Below the pieces are notes generated by a model. That model worked only from the letters and a program-made list of their open reading frames with translations, was not told the DNA's origin and ran no database searches. A DNA stretch of 5,523 nucleotides, from contig JAIXUZ010000369.1 in the NCBI GenBank assembly GCA_027483285.1, forward strand, positions 1 through 5,523, written 5' to 3'. Position numbers and translations under genes: made by a program. Positions within the stretch are counted from its first letter, which is position 1; the number at the start of each line of letters is the position of its first letter. The DNA is from Bacteroidota bacterium. GTDB lineage: Bacteria; Bacteroidota; Bacteroidia; CAMBQF01. Positions 1-5,155 of this stretch are shown in pieces.

Positions 1-39
1 GTTGAAATTTTGCTACAACAGTAGGCGATTGAAATCTTA

Positions 40-56
40 TTTAGAAACTTTCTAAA
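40..56. promoter_or_regulatory. Upstream operator-like palindrome (8-1-8)
   Basis: TTTAGAAA-C-TTTCTAAA is a perfect 8-bp inverted repeat around a single C. It lies just upstream of the putative -33 element of the promoter for the small membrane protein and AraC genes. A second palindrome of the same form is centred 57 bp downstream. The 8-1-8 geometry resembles Fur/PerR-family boxes. A DtxR-type metal regulator is also possible. The binding protein is inferred. Confidence 0.65.
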
Positions 57-63
57 ATTTTTG

Positions 64-94
64 TTGGAGAGTATTGTATCAGGCATTACTTTTG
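64..94 (+). promoter_or_regulatory. Bacteroidota-type promoter for the 128-1373 operon
   Basis: The box TACTTTTG at 87-94, followed by T, matches the Bacteroidota -7 consensus TAnnTTTG exactly. A TTG at 64-66 (or TTTG at 60-63) lies 20-23 bases upstream and fits the loose -33 element. The expected transcription start is near 100, inside the downstream palindrome, so a protein bound there would block initiation. Confidence 0.65.
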
Positions 95-96
95 TC

Positions 97-113
97 TTTA
101 GAATCATTCTAAA
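97..113. promoter_or_regulatory. Downstream operator-like palindrome (8-1-8)
   Basis: TTTAGAAT-C-ATTCTAAA is a perfect 8-bp inverted repeat around one C, sharing TTTAGAA/TTCTAAA with the site at 40-56. It starts 3 bases after the -7 box and covers the expected transcription start, which is a repressor position. The core TTAGAAT-N-ATTCTAA has the 7-1-7 form known for Fur and PerR boxes. Confidence 0.7.
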
Positions 114-127
114 TAAACTATTGCAAT

Positions 128-298
128 ATGCAAACAACGGGTAGCGAGTTGATGGAAAGTGAAGAAAATGGAAGAAAGGCAAATTGGAAAAAGCGGCTTA
201 AACAACTCGGTTTTATTGGCTTTATGTTCTTTTTAATAAAAGGGCTTATATGGTTGGCGGTGTTGTTTTTTGGGGCGAAATTTTTTAGCGGTAATTAA
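128..298 (+). CDS. Small single-helix inner-membrane protein (56 aa)
   Basis: This short frame opens at the first ATG after the promoter and encodes 56 residues. A charged N-terminus (about residues 1-27, rich in E, then K and R; WKKRLKQ just before the membrane) is followed by one hydrophobic helix at about 28-53 (GFIGFMFFLIKGLIW...), ending SGN. The positive charges before the helix suggest the N-terminus is cytoplasmic. The stop lies 4 bases before the AraC start, so the two are probably co-transcribed and translationally coupled. No enzymatic motif is seen and I do not recognise a named family. A role as a membrane partner of the regulator, or simply a short leader gene, is inference. No strong Shine-Dalgarno is visible, as is usual in Bacteroidota. 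Confidence 0.7.
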   Translation: MQTTGSELMESEENGRKANWKKRLKQLGFIGFMFFLIKGLIWLAVLFFGAKFFSGN

Positions 299-302
299 CA
301 GG

Positions 303-1373
303 ATGGATATTTACAACCAATCTGAACAAAATAGTGACTTAAGTCATTTATTAGCACCGCAAACCAATGTATATTTGTATACTGAAATGATTGATAAGGC
401 ACAACATACTGGTAACCCGATGCACACAATGCCCACAAAGGCGTTTGGTGAGGTGGTTACTGATTTGGCGCTTACCGCTGAAAACGTTTTAACCCCGGCA
501 GGTGTTGATGTTGACAATTTGGAAGAAGGCCTGGCGCTGCTATCCTTCACCAACCTTTCAACAGAAAGCACTACGCTTAGCTTTGAAACGGAATTACCAA
601 TGATGTACTTCTTTTTTACCCTAAACGGTAAGGTTGTACTTGGCGAGTCTATCAACAATACCAGCAAGGCAATAGATACCTCTGCTTTCCGCTTTTTTGC
701 TTACCCACGCGCTAAGGCTACCTTACAGTTATACTTAGAGCCGGGGGCGAAAGCCTTGTTGCAACTAATATCGCTTAAAAAGCTGCATGAGTTTTTTATG
801 CCGGGCCCTAATATGGCCGACCGTACATCGTTTGAAACCCTAAGCCGCTCTATGCGCGGTGGCGACCCTGCGATACAAGGTGTATTGAGCCCGTCAATGT
901 CGGTAGTGGTAACACAGCTATTAGCAAGCCAGATAAACCCGCCCTTCCGCCAGCTATACCGCAAAGGTAAGGTGTTGGAGTTTTTCAGCCTCTACCTTGA
1001 CCAAAGTAAACGGTCGGCAGTTACAGCCGCTGAATGCCCTTATGTTGCCAACGATATGGATATTGACCGCATACACAACGTACGCGAGTTGTTGGAGAAA
1101 GACATGGCTAACCCACCATCGTTACCCGAAATATCAAAGATTACGGGCCTTAACGAGTTTAAACTGAAAGTGGGCTTTAAACAGGTATATGGCAATACCG
1201 TATATGGCTACCTAAACGATTTGCGTATGGAAACGGCCCGCAAAATGCTGGAAGAGCGCAAGCACCAGGTTAAAGAGGTTGGCTTTTCTATTGGCTACAA
1301 CAATGCCAGCCACTTTATATCGGCTTTTAAGAAGAAATTTGGTGTTACCCCTAATAAATACATGGAAGGTTAA
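303..1373 (+). CDS. AraC-family transcriptional regulator, PchR-like (356 aa)
   Basis: The protein is a DNA-binding activator or repressor with a C-terminal AraC/XylS domain of two helix-turn-helix units. The first is at about residues 273-297 (SLPEISKITGLNEFKLKVGF). The second is at about 322-350 (VGFSIGYNNASHFISAFKKK, then FGVTP). The pattern of an LNEFKLK..FK..YG.TV..YL stretch after a C-P-x-x motif (CPYV, about residue 245) is typical of the PchR-like subgroup, whose namesake responds to ferric pyochelin. Residues 1-250 are a poorly conserved sensor region. The start at 303 is preferred over TTG 270, because the longer form would overlap the 56-aa gene in another frame, while ATG 303 lies 4 bases after its stop. 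The upstream palindromes suggest metal-linked control. Iron or siderophore sensing is inference from family resemblance and operator shape. Confidence 0.92.
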   Translation: MDIYNQSEQNSDLSHLLAPQTNVYLYTEMIDKAQHTGNPMHTMPTKAFGEVVTDLALTAENVLTPAGVDVDNLEEGLALLSFTNLSTESTTLSFETELPMMYFFFTLNGKVVLGESINNTSKAIDTSAFRFFAYPRAKATLQLYLEPGAKALLQLISLKKLHEFFMPGPNMADRTSFETLSRSMRGGDPAIQGVLSPSMSVVVTQLLASQINPPFRQLYRKGKVLEFFSLYLDQSKRSAVTAAECPYVANDMDIDRIHNVRELLEKDMANPPSLPEISKITGLNEFKLKVGFKQVYGNTVYGYLNDLRMETARKMLEERKHQVKEVGFSIGYNNASHFISAFKKKFGVTPNKYMEG

Positions 1374-1393
1374 TTATCATAAAACACATAACT

Positions 1394-1432
1394 AATAAAC
1401 CCCGGCAGGCAACTATCGGGGTTTATTTTTTT
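1394..1432 (+). terminator. Intrinsic terminator of the AraC operon
   Basis: AATAAACCCCG (1394-1404) pairs perfectly with CGGGGTTTATT (1417-1427), an 11-bp stem with a 12-nt loop, followed by a run of T to 1432. It begins 21 bases after the AraC stop codon. Confidence 0.93.
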
Positions 1433-1465
1433 AGGGTTGAACAAGCTTAGCATTGTATTCTCGTA

Positions 1466-1517
1466 GGATTTACTGGCGTGATCCCGTTGGGGGTGGCTAT
1501 AACAATTGCATATGGTG
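1466..1517 (+). repeat. Degenerate partial copy of the 93-bp structured repeat
   Basis: The stretch begins GGATTTACTGGCGTGATCCC, matching the head of the two full copies that follow except for one inserted T. It keeps a CCC-GTTG-GGG mini-hairpin (1483-1492) and a diverged GGCTATAACA where the others have CTAAAACA. It lacks the 3' hairpin part. The 1433-1465 stretch before it shows nothing recognisable. Confidence 0.7.
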
Positions 1518-1611
1518 GGATTACTGGCGTGATTCCTTTGGGAGGAGTCTAAAACATTTCAAGAAGCAACACTTCGTGTTGTTTCTATTTTTGTCTTTCG
1601 TTGCTTATTGA
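1518..1611 (+). repeat. Structured tandem repeat, copy A (94 bp)
   Basis: This is the first full copy of a tandem unit starting GGATTACTGGCGTGATTCC. It contains a head hairpin (GGGATTAC, from 1517, pairing with GTGATTCC around a TGGC loop, with two wobbles). A small TCC-TTTG-GGA hairpin at 1534-1543 overlaps it. A terminator-like hairpin follows: GAAGCAACAC-TTC-GTGTTGTTTC (10 pairs, one G-U) and a T-rich tail. The last 63 bases (1549-1611) match copy B except at 1586. No open frame of note crosses it. Orientation is given relative to the hairpin with the T-rich tail. Confidence 0.85.
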
Positions 1612-1704
1612 GGATTACTGGCGTGATCCCTTGCGGGGAGGCTAAAACATTTCAAGAAGCAACACTTCGTGTTGTTTCCATTTTTGTCTTTCGTTGCTTA
1701 TTGA
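1612..1704 (+). repeat. Structured tandem repeat, copy B (93 bp)
   Basis: This copy directly abuts copy A. Its head GGATTAC-TGGC-GTGATCC folds as a 7-bp stem with one G-U pair. CCC-TTGC-GGG (1628-1637) is an alternative overlapping hairpin. The 3' half carries the same GAAGCAACAC/GTGTTGTTTC stem and T-rich tail as copy A. Bases 1645-1663 are repeated inverted at 1756-1774, in the trailer of the neighbouring tRNA gene. Confidence 0.85.
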
Positions 1705-1725
1705 AGCATACTTCAAGCGCAACTC

Positions 1726-1762
1726 AAAACAAAAAAGCAACCCCAAATACTTGGGGTTGCTT
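1726..1762 (-). terminator. Intrinsic terminator of tRNA-Ser
   Basis: Read on the minus strand, AAGCAACCCCAA pairs perfectly with TTGGGGTTGCTT (plus arms 1735-1746 and 1751-1762), a 12-bp stem with a 4-nt loop. It is followed by six T, a G and four T. It starts 13 bases beyond the tRNA 3' end. Confidence 0.93.
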
Positions 1763-1774
1763 CTTGAAATGTTT
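1756..1774 (-). repeat. tRNA trailer segment shared with repeat copies A and B
   Basis: On the minus strand the bases directly after the tRNA read AAACATTTCAAGAAGCAAC. The identical 19 bases occur on the plus strand at 1552-1570 (copy A) and 1645-1663 (copy B). With copy B they form a 19-bp perfect inverted repeat around the terminator. Confidence 0.85.
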
Positions 1775-1775
1775 G

Positions 1776-1865
1776 CGGTGAGGGCGGGATTCGAACCCGC
1801 GGTACAGGTTGACCCCGTACGTCAGTTTAGCAAACTGGTGGTTTCAGCCTCTCACCCACCTCACC
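1776..1865 (-). tRNA. tRNA-Ser (anticodon GCU)
   Basis: This serine tRNA decodes AGC and AGU. The acceptor stem GGTGAGG/CCTCACC has seven pairs with discriminator G, typical of serine tRNAs. The T arm is GCGGG-TTCGAAT-CCCGC. The anticodon loop TTGCTAA carries GCT (plus strand 1829-1831). A long variable arm (GTAC...GTAC) gives the class II shape and the 90-nt length. CCA is not encoded, so it must be added after transcription. The gene has its own promoter upstream and terminator downstream. Confidence 0.97.
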
Positions 1866-1887
1866 GGCGGGCTGAAATTGTTGGCGG

Positions 1888-1918
1888 CAAAAGTACAAAA
1901 TTAGGCTATGCTACCAAA
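1888..1918 (-). promoter_or_regulatory. Promoter of tRNA-Ser
   Basis: On the minus strand TTTG (1915-1918), a 19-base spacer and TACTTTTG (1888-1895) match the Bacteroidota promoter TTTG-N19-TAnnTTTG closely. Transcription would start near 1881, about 15 bases before the mature tRNA. It lies in the 60-bp gap after the lipoprotein stop codon. Confidence 0.82.
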
Positions 1919-1925
1919 TTTATTT

Positions 1926-2330
1926 TTATGGCTTGGGTTTTAACCAAAATTGTTGGTCTTTATTTGGATTTTTCAGCTTAAGGTAGTCATCCTCTAAACT
2001 TAGCAAGGTAAACACCCTTGTTTGCGATGAGTCTACCTGCTGAAAGTACGTACCATTGTTTAAAAAGGCCCATGTGCCGTTAACTACCCTTGTAGGGCTA
2101 AAAGCTGGAGTATAGCGTTCTGTATAATTACCACCTGTTTTAATATCTATCCAGTAGCCACCAAACACAAAGCCAAACTGCAAGGTAGAGTCTATACCAC
2201 CGCCATAGTACTTATCTATTTGCCACTGGCGTGATATTTTCTGGTTTAGGGTAGTATCGTTATCATCCTTTTTACAGGCTGCAAAGAGCAATACTGCTAT
2301 GCCAAACAAAGTAAATGTCTTTAGTTTCAT
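1926..2330 (-). CDS. Lipocalin-like lipoprotein (134 aa)
   Basis: This is a probable small exported lipoprotein. The start at MKLKTFTLFG (2330) is preferred over an in-frame ATG 45 bases upstream, because it gives a clean signal peptide: K at 2 and 4, a hydrophobic core, then LFAAC with the lipidated cysteine at residue 19. CKKDDND follows, which in Bacteroidota fits surface or periplasmic lipoproteins. The mature part has spaced W and G positions with beta-strand-like segments (QWQIDKYY, GGNYTERY, NGTWAFLNNGTYF, YLKLK). This is the usual look of lipocalin-like domains in Bacteroidota lipoproteins. No ligand can be named. There is no terminator between its stop and the tRNA gene 60 bp downstream, so some transcripts may run into tRNA-Ser. 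It is about half coding-neutral in composition and looks intact. Confidence 0.83.
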   Translation of the reverse strand: MKLKTFTLFGIAVLLFAACKKDDNDTTLNQKISRQWQIDKYYGGGIDSTLQFGFVFGGYWIDIKTGGNYTERYTPAFSPTRVVNGTWAFLNNGTYFQQVDSSQTRVFTLLSLEDDYLKLKNPNKDQQFWLKPKP

Positions 2331-2444
2331 ACCGGTAAAAATAAGCCATATTATGAAGGGCACAATAGGCAGCAAAAAAAGTAATCAATTTATTACAATG
2401 CAAAAAGAATAAACATTGCTTATATAGTTGCAAAAATCTATACA

Positions 2445-2642
2445 ATAGAAGTTTCCAAGCAAGTAAATATTATTACTGTTAATGGAAGGTTGGTGTATAC
2501 CGAAGATATAGCGGTTAATGCCACCTGCGCTAAAACTACTGATTTAACATAAGTTGCAGCAGGGGTGTATATTGTAACCCTGACAGGTAATGATATTAAC
2601 CTGAATAGGAAATTGATTGTAAAAATAATGCTAAATGCATAA
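2445..2642 (+). pseudogene. Remnant of a T9SS C-terminal sorting domain
   Basis: Read in one plus-strand frame, the stretch gives IEVSKQVNIITVNGRLVYT, then a variable segment, then TTDLT-stop-VAAGVYIV and LNRKLIVKIMLNA before a final stop (2640-2642). The VNG.LVY...DL..VAAGVY.V.L......RKLIVK pattern is the signature of the type A sorting domain that targets proteins to the type IX secretion system. An in-frame TAA at 2550-2552 replaces the residue before VAAGVY. No plausible start or cargo domain lies upstream, since the lipoprotein gene begins at 2330 in the other direction. I read it as the 3' end of a lost secreted-protein gene. Confidence 0.78.
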
Positions 2643-2687
2643 TGTGGCCTCTTTCAGAAATCAATTCTGAATTTTGAATTATGCATT
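2634..2687. repeat. AT-rich nested inverted repeat after nadE
   Basis: ATGCATAAT (2635-2643) is repeated inverted as ATTATGCAT (2678-2686), extended by one A-T pair. Within it, TTCAGAA (2653-2659) pairs with TTCTGAA (2665-2671) around a 5-nt loop. A second TTCTGAA lies at 2686-2692. The structure spans the end of the sorting-domain remnant and ends 7 bases before the nadE stop codon. It could slow transcription from either side, but it lacks the long U-run of a standard terminator. Confidence 0.6.
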
Positions 2688-2693
2688 CTGAAT

Positions 2694-4376
2694 TTAAGAA
2701 AGGTATTTCCCCACAATAGGTAACCTGCGGCCCTGGCCAAAGGCTTTGGCAGATACACGTAAGATAGGTGGCGTTTGGTGGCGCTTATACTCATTCATAT
2801 TTACCAGTTTAAGCACACGGGCTACCAATGCCTCGTCAAAGCCCATAGCTATTAGCTCACGTGGCCCCTGGCGCTTTTCTATGTATTGGTAAAGTACCTT
2901 ATCCAGTATATCGTAATCAGGTAGCGAATCGCTGTCCTTTTGGTTAGGGCGAAGCTCTGCTGATGGGGCTTTGGTAATGATATTCTCCGGTATTACCTCG
3001 CCATTTTTGTTTATATATCGGGCCAGCTCATACACCTGCGTTTTGTATAAATCGCCCAGTACTGAAATACCACCGCACATGTCGCCATACAGCGTACCAT
3101 AACCCACGGCAGCCTCACTTTTGTTTGATGTGTTTAACAGTATATAGCCAAACTTGTTAGACAATGCCATGAGGATAACCGCGCGGCTACGTGCCTGCAT
3201 GTTTTCTTCGGCAACGTTAAAGGGTAAGTCCTGAAAGTATGGGGCCAGCACCTCCCTAAAACTATTAAAGGGCTTTTCTATAGGTATGTTATATACCTCC
3301 GACTTTAAATTTTGGCAAAGCTCCACAGAGTCTGATACCGAATGCCCGGTAGAAAACTCAGAGGGTAGCATAACCGATAGCACATTATTGGCACCCAAAG
3401 CGCGGGCTGCCAATACAAGTGTTACGGCAGAGTCGATACCACCCGAAAGTCCCAATATAGCCTTAGTAAAGCCAAGCTTTTTAAAGTAATCTTTAATACC
3501 TAGAAGCAGAGCATCGTGGATGAGTTTTATAGAATTATCTTCTAAAGCTAAGCTAGTATCCCCTCCCCCTGCGGTTACTCCCCCTACTTTAGGGGGAGAG
3601 TTATCTTCATCAATTACTTTTTCGGTATCAAATACGGCAAAGTCTTCTTCAAAAAACTTCATGCGGCTGTTAACCTCCCCATCGGCCCCAACAAATACAG
3701 AGCCACCGTCAAATATTAATTCGGTTTGTGCGCCTACATGGTTTACATACAGCAGCGGCAATTTATAAGTTGATGCATTCTTACGTAGTACCCGTTCGCG
3801 CTCGGCTGCATGCTCATAATCAAATGGCGATGCCGCGATGTTAATCATCAAATCGGGTTGCTGTTTGGCAAGCTCTTGCATAGGGCTTATAACGTACAGC
3901 TTATCATCCTCGTCAATATCCCAAAGGTCTTCGCAAACGGTAAGGGCTATTTTTTTGCCTTTAAACACAATACATTCAAAAACGGTATTGGGCTCGAAGT
4001 AGCGGTATTCATCAAAAATATCGTAGTTGGGCAGCAGGGCTTTGTGGGCTACCCCAATGGTTTTACCGCCACTTAAAAAGTAGGCAGAGTTGTGCAGGTT
4101 TTTGCCTTCTATTTTAGGATTCACACTCGGCGAGCCAACAATAATACCTATATCAGCAGACAATACTTCCAGCCTTTTTACTGATGCCTGGCAACGCTCT
4201 ATAAAATCGGCAAATTCAAGAAAATCGCGCGGAGGGTAGCCACATACTGCCAGTTCGGCAAAAACTACCAGGTCGGCCTTATCAGCTATTGCCTTGGCAA
4301 CAGCGGCTTCCATCTTACTTAAGTTATCATCAAAATTACCAATGTGGTAATTAATTTGTGCCAGAGCTATGCGCAT
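2694..4376 (-). CDS. nadE: Glutamine-dependent NAD+ synthase (560 aa)
   Basis: This cytoplasmic enzyme makes NAD+ from nicotinic acid adenine dinucleotide, ATP and glutamine, the last step of de novo and salvage NAD synthesis. Residues 1-255 form a nitrilase-type glutaminase with the triad Glu41 (VVFAELAVCGYP), Lys112 (AHKALLPNYDIFDE) and Cys148 (ALTVCEDLWD). From about residue 285 lies the ATP-pyrophosphatase synthetase domain with the P-loop SGGIDS at 311-316. Conserved LLNTSNKSE (413-421), ELRPNQKDSDSLPDYD (474-489) and a KRHQTPP...RRLPI tail follow. The start MRIALAQINYHIGNF is the usual family N-terminus. The linker (about 258-285) contains a glycine/proline insert encoded by a GC-rich palindrome. 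Both catalytic centres are intact. A terminator hairpin ends just upstream of the start, so the promoter is uncertain. Confidence 0.98.
   Translation of the reverse strand: MRIALAQINYHIGNFDDNLSKMEAAVAKAIADKADLVVFAELAVCGYPPRDFLEFADFIERCQASVKRLEVLSADIGIIVGSPSVNPKIEGKNLHNSAYFLSGGKTIGVAHKALLPNYDIFDEYRYFEPNTVFECIVFKGKKIALTVCEDLWDIDEDDKLYVISPMQELAKQQPDLMINIAASPFDYEHAAERERVLRKNASTYKLPLLYVNHVGAQTELIFDGGSVFVGADGEVNSRMKFFEEDFAVFDTEKVIDEDNSPPKVGGVTAGGGDTSLALEDNSIKLIHDALLLGIKDYFKKLGFTKAILGLSGGIDSAVTLVLAARALGANNVLSVMLPSEFSTGHSVSDSVELCQNLKSEVYNIPIEKPFNSFREVLAPYFQDLPFNVAEENMQARSRAVILMALSNKFGYILLNTSNKSEAAVGYGTLYGDMCGGISVLGDLYKTQVYELARYINKNGEVIPENIITKAPSAELRPNQKDSDSLPDYDILDKVLYQYIEKRQGPRELIAMGFDEALVARVLKLVNMNEYKRHQTPPILRVSAKAFGQGRRLPIVGKYLS
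3558..3600. repeat. GC-rich palindromic repeat inside nadE
   Basis: CTCCCCCTA (3578-3586) and TAGGGGGAG (3590-3598) form a perfect 9-bp hairpin with a 3-nt loop. A third CTCCCCCT lies at 3563-3570. The tract is far richer in G and C than the surrounding gene. It keeps the nadE frame open and encodes about residues 260-273 (SPPKVGGVTAGGGD), between the two enzyme domains. It looks like an inserted dispersed palindrome tolerated in a linker. Its presence elsewhere in the genome is inferred. Confidence 0.75.
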
Positions 4377-4383
4377 AATCTAT

Positions 4384-4420
4384 AATAAAAAATCCCGAAA
4401 CAGGTTATCTGTTCCGGGAT
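4384..4420 (-). terminator. Hairpin terminator after the PorT-like gene, just before nadE
   Basis: On the minus strand ATCCCGGAACAG pairs with CTGTTTCGGGAT (plus arms 4409-4420 and 4392-4403; 12 pairs, one G-U) around a 5-nt loop. TTTTTTATTATAG follows. The stem lies 21 bases downstream of the barrel gene's stop, and its foot is only about 15 bases from the nadE ATG. It therefore terminates the barrel transcript or attenuates nadE. Confidence 0.88.
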
Positions 4421-4441
4421 GTAAAGTTAGTTTGATTACTG

Positions 4442-5110
4442 TTAAAACAATACGCCTAAGTTTAGTGCAAAATAATTAAGGTTACCTTGGCTGGCAGTGT
4501 TACCATTGCCTGTATCTGTATTTTTGTAGGCACCAACAATGCCATTGTTATATGTAACACCAAAAAACAACGATGTAGAGCCTGCAATATTATACTCTGT
4601 ACCTAAGCCCATTTGTAAACCTAACCTCAGCGACCTTACCAAATCATCATCCTTGGCATCAAGATTTTCATCGCTAACGCTTAAACCACCAATGTTGTAG
4701 TTGTAATCATATTTAGCCCTGAAACAATACTCTGCAGTAACCCCAAAAAGGCCGTAGATATTGAAACCACTAAAATCGTTGGTCTTCATTTTTAAGGCAA
4801 ACGGAAGTTGCACATATTGGTTTTTAAAGGTGCTTTTAAAAGAATAACCTGCACCCTCATTAATAACTTTACCACCAACGTTCATAATTTGTATTCCTGT
4901 AGTGATACCATAGTTTTTGGCAAAGTAAAAATCCATTACCAAGCCGCCGCCAATACCCGCACGAACACCATCGGCCAAATAGTCCTTATCGTTTGGCTTA
5001 ATCCAACCCAAATTTGGAGCCACATTTAACCCTAACCTGAACTTTTTAAATTCCTGGGCGTTCAAGCATACCGTTGTTAACAGCATTAATGCAACTAGCG
5101 CTTTTTTCAT
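4442..5110 (-). CDS. PorT-like outer-membrane beta-barrel protein (222 aa)
   Basis: This is an exported protein predicted to form a beta-barrel in the outer membrane. A signal peptide (MKKALVALMLLTTVCLNA) is cleaved before Gln19. The mature part alternates polar and aromatic residues with glycine-rich turns (RLGLNVAPNLGW, GIGGGLVMDFYF, YGITTGIQIMNVGG, LGLQMGLGTEYNI, LFFGVTYNNGI). It ends in the aromatic residue F (LNLGVLF) favoured by the outer-membrane assembly machinery. This is the look of the 'PorT family' barrel domain (OMP_b-brl_2). It does not resemble true PorT/SprT of the T9SS closely enough to claim that role. No ligand or partner is evident. It lies between nadE and divergent gldB, and its start codon is 45 bp from that of gldB. 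A weak -7-like TAATATTG is present on the minus strand at 5134-5141. Confidence 0.88.
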   Translation of the reverse strand: MKKALVALMLLTTVCLNAQEFKKFRLGLNVAPNLGWIKPNDKDYLADGVRAGIGGGLVMDFYFAKNYGITTGIQIMNVGGKVINEGAGYSFKSTFKNQYVQLPFALKMKTNDFSGFNIYGLFGVTAEYCFRAKYDYNYNIGGLSVSDENLDAKDDDLVRSLRLGLQMGLGTEYNIAGSTSLFFGVTYNNGIVGAYKNTDTGNGNTASQGNLNYFALNLGVLF

Positions 5111-5117
5111 ACTTTTG
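5110..5117 (+). promoter_or_regulatory. Probable -7 box of the gldB promoter
   Basis: TACTTTTG followed by C matches TAnnTTTG exactly and lies 38 bases before the gldB start. It overlaps the first base of the divergent barrel gene's start codon. No convincing -33 TTTG is seen at the usual distance, so confidence is moderate. Confidence 0.5.
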
Positions 5118-5155
5118 CACGTTTAAGTTTAGGCAATATTAAAGAATTTCGCCCG

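Noticed and set aside
270..302. TTG start extending the AraC protein by 11 residues
   Set aside because: It would lie inside the 56-aa gene in another frame. ATG 303 sits 4 bases after that gene's stop and gives a normal N-terminus.
344..964. Two minus-strand frames opposite the AraC gene
   Set aside because: They are antisense to a well-supported coding sequence and have no recognisable features.
1586..1593. TATTTTTG as a promoter in repeat copy A
   Set aside because: It matches the -7 box by sequence, but no -33 element lies at the right distance, copy B has CATTTTTG instead, and the tract is better read as the tail of the preceding hairpin.
1466..1704. CRISPR array
   Set aside because: The units abut directly and are nearly identical over their whole length. 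There are no unique spacers and no cas genes in the window.
1694..1981. 95-codon plus-strand open frame
   Set aside because: It crosses the tRNA-Ser gene, its terminator and promoter in antisense. The peptide has no family resemblance, and the frame exists only because these structured sequences lack stops.
2331..2375. Upstream ATG for the lipoprotein
   Set aside because: It would place 15 extra residues, including a second hydrophobic stretch, before a complete lipoprotein signal peptide that starts at 2330.
3286..4076. Three plus-strand open frames opposite nadE
   Set aside because: They are antisense shadows of an intact, strongly conserved enzyme gene and show no domain pattern of their own.
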